Source: Streptomyces sp. A012304 (GTDB lineage: Bacteria > Actinomycetota > Actinomycetes > Streptomycetales > Streptomycetaceae). Taken from it: a stretch of 64,000 nt of DNA. The stretch spans positions 158,258 to 222,257 of the forward strand of contig NZ_BQUN01000034.1 of assembly GCF_026008495.1 (NCBI RefSeq). The letters are read 5' to 3'. Numbering within the stretch: position 1 is the stretch's first letter; each line of letters opens with the position of its first letter. The notes under the pieces were generated by a model. It saw only the letters and a program-made list of their open reading frames with translations, was not told the DNA's origin and ran no database searches. Positions 58,309 through 64,000 of this stretch are shown one piece after another. Made by a program: the position numbers and the translations under genes.

Positions 58309-60549
58309 CTATCCCTGGTCGGCCACGAAGGACGCCATCCGGGTCAGGGCCGCGTTCCAGTTGATCGCGGTCTCGTTCGTCGACCAGGACTGGATGTCGT
58401 CGATGTAGCAGAACTGCCCGACGCAGCCCTTGAGTTTGCTCTGTGCGTAGGGGTCCTGGATGCTCGAGTTCGGCCCGCCCGCGAGGGTGCCGTCCGGCGG
58501 CGCCGGCAGGGCCGGGTCGAGCTGGCGGGCGTACCAGCGGCTGTGCAGGTTGTGGGCGTTGACCTCGCCGTAGCCGGTGACGTAGGAGATGTTGAGCGCG
58601 TTGCGGCCCAGCACGTAGTCCATGCTCTGGACGGCTCCGTCGCGGTACTTCGCGCCGCCCGTGATGTCATAGGCGGTGGCGAGGACGACGGCGTTGTTGA
58701 GGACCTGGTGGGCGGAGCCCCAGTCGTAGCGGTTGCCGTCGGGGGTGTAGGGCATGCCGTAGGGGTGGGCGCGCAGGGTGGCGAGGTAGGTGTCGGCGCC
58801 CGCGACCACGGAGCGGCGGACCTTGTCGCGGCCGGGGAGCTTGCTCGGGACGGTCGCGAGGTCGAGGCGGGCCGCGGCGGCGGTCCGGGCCCAGTCGAAG
58901 CCGTACGGGCCGAAGACGTCCGCCGTGTGGACGGGTGAGTTCAGCACGTGGTCGGCGAACGGCCGCTCACCGGTGGTCAGGTACAGCTCGGCCGCCGCCC
59001 AGTAGAACTCGTCGGTGACGTTGTCGTCGTTGTAGGCGCCGCCGCCGATGCCGTCGGCCGGGTCCGCGTACACGGCCGGGTGGGCGAGGGCCGCGGTCCA
59101 GGCCTTGCGGGCGGCCGTCAGCGCCCGCGCGGCGAAGGCCCGGTCGTAGGGCTTGTACAGGCGGGCCGCCTGCGCCGCGGTCGCGGCCAGGTTCAGGGTG
59201 GCCGCCGTGGTCGGCGGGTGCAGTTCACGCTTCTGCGGGTCGTCGCTCGGCAGCAGCGGCAGGCCGGTCCACTGCTGGTCGTGGATCTTGTGGTGGGCCA
59301 TTCCGGCCAGCGGCCGCCCGTCCGGCACCTGCATCCGCAGCAGGAACTCCAGCTCCCAGCGGGCCTCGTCGAGGATGTCCGGCACCTTGTTGCCGCTCTC
59401 GGGCAGGGTGAGCTTGCCGTCGCCGAGCTTCGCCGGGTCGCCGGTGCGGGCGGTCAGCGCGCGTTCATGGGTGCTCAGCAGTTCCCAGGTGGCGATACCG
59501 CCGTTGACGACGTACTTGCCGTGGTCCCCGGCGTCGTACCAGCCGCCGGAGACGTCGAGGGTGTAGTCGCACACGCCCGGCTGGCAGGGGACGGCCGTGT
59601 CGCCCTGGTTGGGGGCGACGCCGACGTGTCCCGCGGCGCGGCCGTAGCCGGGGCGCAGGTCGTCGCGGATCGCGATGCCGCTGCGCTGCGGGTAGAAGTA
59701 CTTCACGGCGTCCAGCCGCAGCCGCTCGTAGGCGGCCGTGCCGATGTCGAACGGGCGGCTGGCCTCCCCGTCGGCGACCAGCGTGAGGCCGGTGCCGCGC
59801 GTGCGGTACCCGCCGAAGTCGATGGAGTGGACGTTCTGCCCGGAGGAGACGTCCACCCCGCGCGGTACGGTCCAGCCGCGCGCGACCGTCGCTCCGGCGG
59901 CGTTCCTCAACTGCCAGGGCAGCTTCGCGGTCGCGTCGGTGACGAGGGTGGCGTTCTTCGGCCCGGCGGGCAGGTAGCCGACCTGGTTGACGCGCACCCG
60001 GGGCCCGGTGTCGGGCTCGTACACCTCCGGCGGCACCCCGCCCAGCAGGGAGACGTCGTCCACGCAGAACCGCCACGGGTCCGCGCTCCCGCCGACCTGG
60101 AAGGAGACCTGGCCCTGGGAGGAGTCGACCTGCGAGGTGAAGGTGTAGGAGTACGAGCCGGGCGACTCGGCCAGCACCGGGCTCGCCTCCTGCCAGGTGT
60201 CGTACGGGGCGACCGACTGGCCGACGATCGCCCGCACGACATGTCCCTCGGGCAGGCCCGACGCCTTGAAGGAGAACCGGTACGTCTCGCCCTTCACCAG
60301 GGTGATGCCGTCCTGGCCGACCGCGGAGTCCCAGCGGTTGACGGTGCCGCCCGGCACGTCCGCGCAGAGCCGGCCCTCGGCCGGGGCGGCGCCGACGTTG
60401 CTGGTCCACCACCCGTCGGTGGAGGTGTCGAAGGTGCCGTTCCTGATCTGCTCGGTCTCCTCGGCCCCCGCCTGCTGCGCGGGCAGCGCGGTCATCGCCG
60501 TGCCCAGCAGGGCGGCCAGGGTCAGCAGGGTCGTTCTGCGTCGTTTCAC
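58309..60549 (-). CDS. secreted GH9 cellulase with CBM4/9 and Ig-like domains
   Basis: A 746-residue secreted endoglucanase. Signal peptide (1-29), carbohydrate-binding module of the CBM4/9 type (about 33-170, [14 protein letters not shown] start), CelD-type Ig-like domain (about 185-275, [20 protein letters not shown]), and GH9 catalytic (alpha/alpha)6 barrel (about 280-745). Catalytic Asp residues are in [14 protein letters not shown], and the acid Glu in [11 protein letters not shown] near the C-terminus. It hydrolyses beta-1,4-glucan outside the cell. A perfect CebR operator lies 39 bp upstream, so it should be induced by cello-oligosaccharides. Confidence 0.93.
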   Translation of the reverse strand: MKRRRTTLLTLAALLGTAMTALPAQQAGAEETEQIRNGTFDTSTDGWWTSNVGAAPAEGRLCADVPGGTVNRWDSAVGQDGITLVKGETYRFSFKASGLPEGHVVRAIVGQSVAPYDTWQEASPVLAESPGSYSYTFTSQVDSSQGQVSFQVGGSADPWRFCVDDVSLLGGVPPEVYEPDTGPRVRVNQVGYLPAGPKNATLVTDATAKLPWQLRNAAGATVARGWTVPRGVDVSSGQNVHSIDFGGYRTRGTGLTLVADGEASRPFDIGTAAYERLRLDAVKYFYPQRSGIAIRDDLRPGYGRAAGHVGVAPNQGDTAVPCQPGVCDYTLDVSGGWYDAGDHGKYVVNGGIATWELLSTHERALTARTGDPAKLGDGKLTLPESGNKVPDILDEARWELEFLLRMQVPDGRPLAGMAHHKIHDQQWTGLPLLPSDDPQKRELHPPTTAATLNLAATAAQAARLYKPYDRAFAARALTAARKAWTAALAHPAVYADPADGIGGGAYNDDNVTDEFYWAAAELYLTTGERPFADHVLNSPVHTADVFGPYGFDWARTAAAARLDLATVPSKLPGRDKVRRSVVAGADTYLATLRAHPYGMPYTPDGNRYDWGSAHQVLNNAVVLATAYDITGGAKYRDGAVQSMDYVLGRNALNISYVTGYGEVNAHNLHSRWYARQLDPALPAPPDGTLAGGPNSSIQDPYAQSKLKGCVGQFCYIDDIQSWSTNETAINWNAALTRMASFVADQG

Positions 60550-60587
60550 GTCCGGGCTCCTCCGGGGGGTGCGGTGGGCGCCCCCGA

Positions 60588-60601
60588 TGGGAGCGCTCCC
60601 A
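60588..60601. promoter_or_regulatory. CebR operator of the GH9 cellulase gene
   Basis: TGGGAGCGCTCCCA is a perfect 14-bp palindrome identical to the established CebR site for cellobiose/cellotriose control in Streptomyces, 39 bp before the GH9 start. Confidence 0.85.
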
Positions 60602-60784
60602 AATGCAGACGCAGGCCATGCTTGTTGCAGTCATGACACCCCGTCAACGGTCCGGACGGGACGGTTTTCTCCCGCCCGGGCCCGGGGTGGCCGGATCTCC
60701 AGCCTGTTGACGTCTCCCTCATCAGAAATCAGAAGTACTCACACCTCATCGACAACAAACAGAACCTGACGCCGCACCACTCCG

Positions 60785-60864
60785 GCCCGTCAAGGGCGCG
60801 GTCCCGCCCTTCTCGCCCCCCGTCCCGCCCGCGCCGGCCTGGCCGGATATCGCCCTTGACGGGC
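60785..60864. repeat. 14-bp perfect inverted repeat with 52-bp spacer
   Basis: GCCCGTCAAGGGCG (60785-60798) and CGCCCTTGACGGGC (60851-60864) are exact reverse complements, 52 bp apart, 110-190 bp before the phosphatase start. Confidence 0.8.
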
Positions 60865-60974
60865 GCATCACCGGCTGTGCGGGGGTTCTCCGCCGCGCCC
60901 GAGCCGTACGCATTAAGGTGGAACGCAAGTGGCTTGCCTGTTCACTGTGAGTGTCCGCGATGGAGTGGGGACGA

Positions 60975-63356
60975 ATGAGCCCGGACTACCCGTTCGACGA
61001 TGCCTCGGCGGCACGGGCGGTCATCCACGAGGACGGCACGGTGGCCGCGTGGAGCGAGGGGGCGCGCCGGCTGCTCGGCCATCTCCCGTCCCAGGTCGTG
61101 GGCCGTCCGGCCGCGGAGCTGCTCGCCGACAGCCAGGGAATCCGGCCGCCCGGGACCGCGGAGGAACGCTGGAGCGGCACCCTCGCGCTGCGCCACAGCG
61201 ACGGCCACACCGTCTCGGTGTGGGTGCTCGCCCACCTCAGGCGGCCCGGGGGCGACGGCCCGGCCACCTGGCTCGCCGTGACCCCGCTCACGGACGGATG
61301 TCCGTCGCCCGAGGACGACGACCTGATGCGGATCGCCCTCACGCAGTCCCCCTGCGCGACGATGGTCTTCGACGAGCGGCTGCGGCTGCACGGCGTCAAC
61401 GACGCCATGGCCGAGCTGGTCGAGCTGCCGGCCGCCCGCGTCCGGGGCCTGCGCACCACCGACTTCGGCGCCGGCCCGCAGTACGCGGAGATCGAGACGT
61501 ATCTGCGCCGGGCGCTCGCCACCGGGGAGCGCCAGGAGATGCAGACCTACATGAAGGCCACGAGCGAGACTCGCGCGCACGCCTGGCTGGCCCGGATGGC
61601 CCCGCTGACCGACGCCGCCGGCCGGGTGCGGGGCGTCTGTGTGACCGCCCACGACTTCACCGAGCACTTCCTCGCCCGGGAGCGGCTCCAGCTGGTCAAC
61701 GAGGCGAGCGTGCGCATCGGCACCACCCTCGACATCACCCGCACCGCGCGGGAGCTGGCGGAGGTGTGCGTGCCCGCGCTGGCCGACTTCGTCAGCGTCG
61801 ACCTGCTCGATCCGCAGGAGTACGGCGGGGAGGCCACCGGCCCGCTGACCGCGCCCCTCCGGCTGCGGCGGGCGGCCCATCACTCGATCAACCCGGACGC
61901 CCCGGAAGCCGTCGCCGAGCCGGGCCAGGTGGACACCTACCCGGGCATCTCCCCGCAGGCCACCTCGCTGATCGCGGGCCGGACGGTCGTGACGGCGGTG
62001 CCGACGGGCGACCTGGACGAGTGGCGCGCCTGGGACGAGCGGCGGGTCCAGCGGGTCAAGGAGTTCGGCATCCACTCCACGATGTCCGTCCCGCTGCTGG
62101 CCCGCGGCACCAGCCTCGGCGTCGTCGTCTTCACCCGGTACCGGCGCCCCGACCCGTTCTCGTCCGACGACGTGCTGCTGGCCGAGGAGGTCACGGCCCG
62201 CGCCGCCGTCTGCATCGACAACGCCCGCCGGTACTCGCGCGAGCGGGAGACCGCCCTCGCCCTCCAGCGCAGTCTGCTCCCCCGCAGCCTGCCGCGGACG
62301 GCCGCCGTCGACGCCGCCTCCCGGTACCTGCCGGCCGCCCGGGCGGGGGTGGGCGGCGACTGGTTCGACGTGATCCCGCTGTCCGGGATGCGGGTGGCGA
62401 TGGTGGTGGGTGACGTGGTCGGGCACGGCATCCAGGCCTCCGCGACCATGGGCCGGCTGCGCACCGCCGTGCGCACCCTCGCCGACATCGACCTGGCCCC
62501 CGACGAGCTGCTCACCCACCTCGACGACCTGGTGGTGCGGCTGTCGGAGGAGGCCGGCGGCGACGGCAGCACCGGCGAGGTCGGCGCGACCTGCCTGTAC
62601 GCGGTGTACGACCCGGTGTCCCGGCGGTGCGCCATGGCGCGGGCCGGGCATCCTTCGCCCCTGCTGCTGCCGCCGGACGGCACGCCCCGCCGGGTGGAGC
62701 TGCCCGCCGGTCCCCCACTGGGCCTGGGCGGGCTGCCCTTCGAGTCGGCCGAGCTGCATCTGACCGAGGGCACGGTGCTCGCCTTCTACACCGACGGTCT
62801 GGTCGAGTCCCGGGAGCGGGACGTGGACGCCGGCCACCGGCTGCTCAGCGACACGCTCGCCGCGTCCTCGGGCCCCCTGGAGGAGACCTGCGACCGTGTC
62901 CTGCACGCCCTGCTCCCCCAGGGCGGCGCCGCCGACGACGTGGCGCTGCTGCTCGCCCGCACCCGGGGGCTGCCCGCCTCGCAGGTGGCGACGTGGGACA
63001 TCCCCGCCGACCCGGCGCTGGTCGCGCCGATCCGCAAGCAGGTCGTCGACCGGTTGGCGCGCTGGTCGCTGAGCGAGGCGTCGTTCACGGCGGAGCTGGT
63101 GGTGAGCGAGCTGGTCACCAACGCCATCCGGTACGGCGCCCGGCCCATCCGGCTCCGGCTGATCCATGACGCGGCCACGCTGATCTGCGAGGTGTCCGAC
63201 ACCAACCACACCGCCCCGCACCTGCGCCGGGCGAAGACCTGGGACGAGGGCGGCCGCGGGCTGCTGCTGGTCGCCCAGCTCACCCAGCGGTGGGGCACCA
63301 GGCACACCGCCGACGGGAAGACGATCTGGGCGGAAATCGGGCTGCTGGAGGAGTGA
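60975..63356 (+). CDS. SpoIIE-type PP2C phosphatase with PAS, GAF and HATPase domains
   Basis: A 793-residue signalling protein: PAS (about 10-105, ARAVIHEDGTVAAWSEGARRLLG), second PAS (about 115-225), GAF (about 235-420), PP2C/SpoIIE phosphatase (about 440-650, GGDWFDVIPLSGMRVAMVVGDVVGHG and ADDVALLLAR), and RsbW-like HATPase (about 665-790, VVSELVTNAIRYGARPIRLRLI, GGRGLLLVAQL). It has the same architecture class as the protein at 26503-28944. ATG 60975 follows GGAGTGGGG; GTG 60951 is an alternative. It is divergent from the GH9 gene. It probably controls a sigma factor through an anti-anti-sigma partner. Confidence 0.87.
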   Translation: MSPDYPFDDASAARAVIHEDGTVAAWSEGARRLLGHLPSQVVGRPAAELLADSQGIRPPGTAEERWSGTLALRHSDGHTVSVWVLAHLRRPGGDGPATWLAVTPLTDGCPSPEDDDLMRIALTQSPCATMVFDERLRLHGVNDAMAELVELPAARVRGLRTTDFGAGPQYAEIETYLRRALATGERQEMQTYMKATSETRAHAWLARMAPLTDAAGRVRGVCVTAHDFTEHFLARERLQLVNEASVRIGTTLDITRTARELAEVCVPALADFVSVDLLDPQEYGGEATGPLTAPLRLRRAAHHSINPDAPEAVAEPGQVDTYPGISPQATSLIAGRTVVTAVPTGDLDEWRAWDERRVQRVKEFGIHSTMSVPLLARGTSLGVVVFTRYRRPDPFSSDDVLLAEEVTARAAVCIDNARRYSRERETALALQRSLLPRSLPRTAAVDAASRYLPAARAGVGGDWFDVIPLSGMRVAMVVGDVVGHGIQASATMGRLRTAVRTLADIDLAPDELLTHLDDLVVRLSEEAGGDGSTGEVGATCLYAVYDPVSRRCAMARAGHPSPLLLPPDGTPRRVELPAGPPLGLGGLPFESAELHLTEGTVLAFYTDGLVESRERDVDAGHRLLSDTLAASSGPLEETCDRVLHALLPQGGAADDVALLLARTRGLPASQVATWDIPADPALVAPIRKQVVDRLARWSLSEASFTAELVVSELVTNAIRYGARPIRLRLIHDAATLICEVSDTNHTAPHLRRAKTWDEGGRGLLLVAQLTQRWGTRHTADGKTIWAEIGLLEE

Positions 63357-63448
63357 GACCGCGCGCCCCCCGCGCGGGAGTGTCGGCCGGGACCGGCCCG
63401 GGCACACGGTCCGTGGGTCCGCCCCGCACCCGGAGAGAGGTGGCGCTC

Positions 63449-64000
63449 ATGGTCGCTGTCGGACGTCCCCCGCTGGTGGCGGCGGGCGCCGTCGCGGTGC
63501 TCGCTCTGGTGAGCGGCTGCGACACGGGAACGGACAGCGGTGCCGGGTCCGCCCTTCGCACGTCGTCCGCGCCGTCCCCGACCGAGGCCCGGGCCGGCTC
63601 CAGCCCGTCGGACGACCCCCGCTGCCGCACCGCGCAGCTGCGGGCGTCCGTCGGGCGCAACGATCCCGGCGCCGGGCAGGCCAATTTCCCGGTCGTGCTC
63701 ACCAACACCTCCGCGCGGGACTGCACCGTGCGCGGATATCCGGGCGCCGCGTTCCTGGACGCCGCCGGCCGGCGGCTCGGGGCGGACCCGCGGCGCGAGC
63801 CGGGCGACCCGCCGGTCACCGTGACCCTGGCGCCGGGCGACAGCGCGTGGGCCGGGCTGACGTTCTCCCGCCCCGAGGTCAGCGGAGCCCGCGCGGCCAC
63901 GCCCACGACGCTGCTGGTCACCCCGCCGGACGAGCGGGAGCCGTTGCGGGTGGCGTGGACCGGGGGCGAGGTCCCGGTGTCGGGCACCGCGTCCACGGTG
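63449..64000 (+). CDS. DUF4232 lipoprotein (3' partial)
   Basis: 184 codons are visible and the frame is open to the window edge. The N-terminus is a lipoprotein signal with lipobox LVSGC, followed by a Ser/Ala/Thr-rich linker and the start of a DUF4232 domain: CRTAQLRASVGRNDPGAGQANFPVVLTNTSARDCTVRGYPGAAFLD. The paired Cys (CRTAQL and DCTVRGYPG) are typical of the domain. It would sit on the outer membrane face; its function is unknown. ATG 63449 has GAGAGAGG 8 nt upstream, better than GTG 63440, which overlaps that site. Confidence 0.87.
   Translation, partial: MVAVGRPPLVAAGAVAVLALVSGCDTGTDSGAGSALRTSSAPSPTEARAGSSPSDDPRCRTAQLRASVGRNDPGAGQANFPVVLTNTSARDCTVRGYPGAAFLDAAGRRLGADPRREPGDPPVTVTLAPGDSAWAGLTFSRPEVSGARAATPTTLLVTPPDEREPLRVAWTGGEVPVSGTASTV

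Larger units (their letters stand above)
60550..60974. other. 425-bp divergent intergenic region (GH9 / phosphatase)
   Basis: No gene is seen. It contains the CebR operator (60588-60601), a tandem ATCAGAA ATCAGAA (60721-60734), and a 14-bp inverted repeat with arms at 60785-60798 and 60851-60864. Part of it is notably less GC-rich than the coding neighbours, as expected for promoters. Confidence 0.6.

Noticed and set aside
1..64000. tRNA, rRNA, CRISPR arrays, insertion sequences, attachment sites
   Set aside because: None was recognised on reading both strands; the inverted and tandem repeats found lack transposase genes, spacer structure or tRNA context.

Overview
The window is chromosomal DNA of a Streptomyces or close relative. 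G+C is very high, GTG starts and 4-nt GTGA/ATGA stop-start overlaps are common, and TTA codons are almost absent. Family markers agree: an SSI protease inhibitor, streptogrisin-type proteases, a mycothiol-dependent formaldehyde dehydrogenase, SpoIIE-type phosphatases, and a SapB/AmfS aerial-mycelium lanthipeptide cluster. I saw no rRNA, tRNA, CRISPR array, insertion sequence or phage gene. The first gene runs in from the left edge and the last runs off the right edge.

Region 1 (1-9.8 kb) is housekeeping and accessory: a membrane-anchored S1 protease (partial), an EamA transporter, an L,D-transpeptidase with a clear terminator, an MFS exporter, an SDR oxidoreductase, a DUF4180 protein, a coupled pair of mycothiol formaldehyde dehydrogenase plus MBL-fold hydrolase, and an ABC exporter. 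Region 2 (9.9-24.8 kb) has two paralogous MGT-type glycosyltransferases around a TetR/YncE pair (one coupled to a TipA-like MerR regulator), a secreted GH5 enzyme, a DUF2617-DUF4247-DUF350-aminopropyltransferase operon, a secreted HELGH-containing DUF6055 protein behind a CebR-like box, an orphan XdhC and a phosphoesterase.

Region 3 (24.8-40.8 kb) centres on a complete amf/ram cluster: class III synthetase AmfT, the 38-residue precursor AmfS (too short for routine gene calling), two half-ABC exporters AmfB/AmfA, and the convergent regulator AmfR. Large GAF/PAS/PP2C phosphatases lie on both sides. amfR carries what appears to be the only TTA codon among the genes called here, and a perfect AdpA-consensus site upstream. 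The amfA stop codon is the exact antisense of that TTA codon. Next come a secreted S1 protease with an acidic Gly/Ala/Glu tail and a thioesterase.

Region 4 (41.3-47.6 kb) is the least described system: a 71-residue double-glycine leader peptide whose predicted 48-residue mature part has no Cys, Lys, Arg, His or aromatic residue. It is followed by a complete NHLM-type export machine (HlyD-like adaptor, C39-peptidase ABC transporter, second large ABC transporter) ending in a strong terminator, with no modification enzyme nearby. Both peptide operons place a long GC hairpin between the precursor and exporter genes, probably to make precursor in excess.

Region 5 (47.7-64 kb) holds a Ppx/GppA phosphatase, an Lrp regulator divergent from an SMP-30/NAD synthetase pair, a haem-oxygenase-like diiron protein with a HemK-like methyltransferase and a CDGSH protein, an SSI inhibitor with Arg at P1, a lactate-oxidase-like flavoenzyme, a sigma-like/zinc-finger/TM/ricin fusion, a degenerate Fic toxin-antitoxin pair with a palindromic operator, a GH9 cellulase behind a perfect CebR box, a third SpoIIE phosphatase and a partial DUF4232 lipoprotein.
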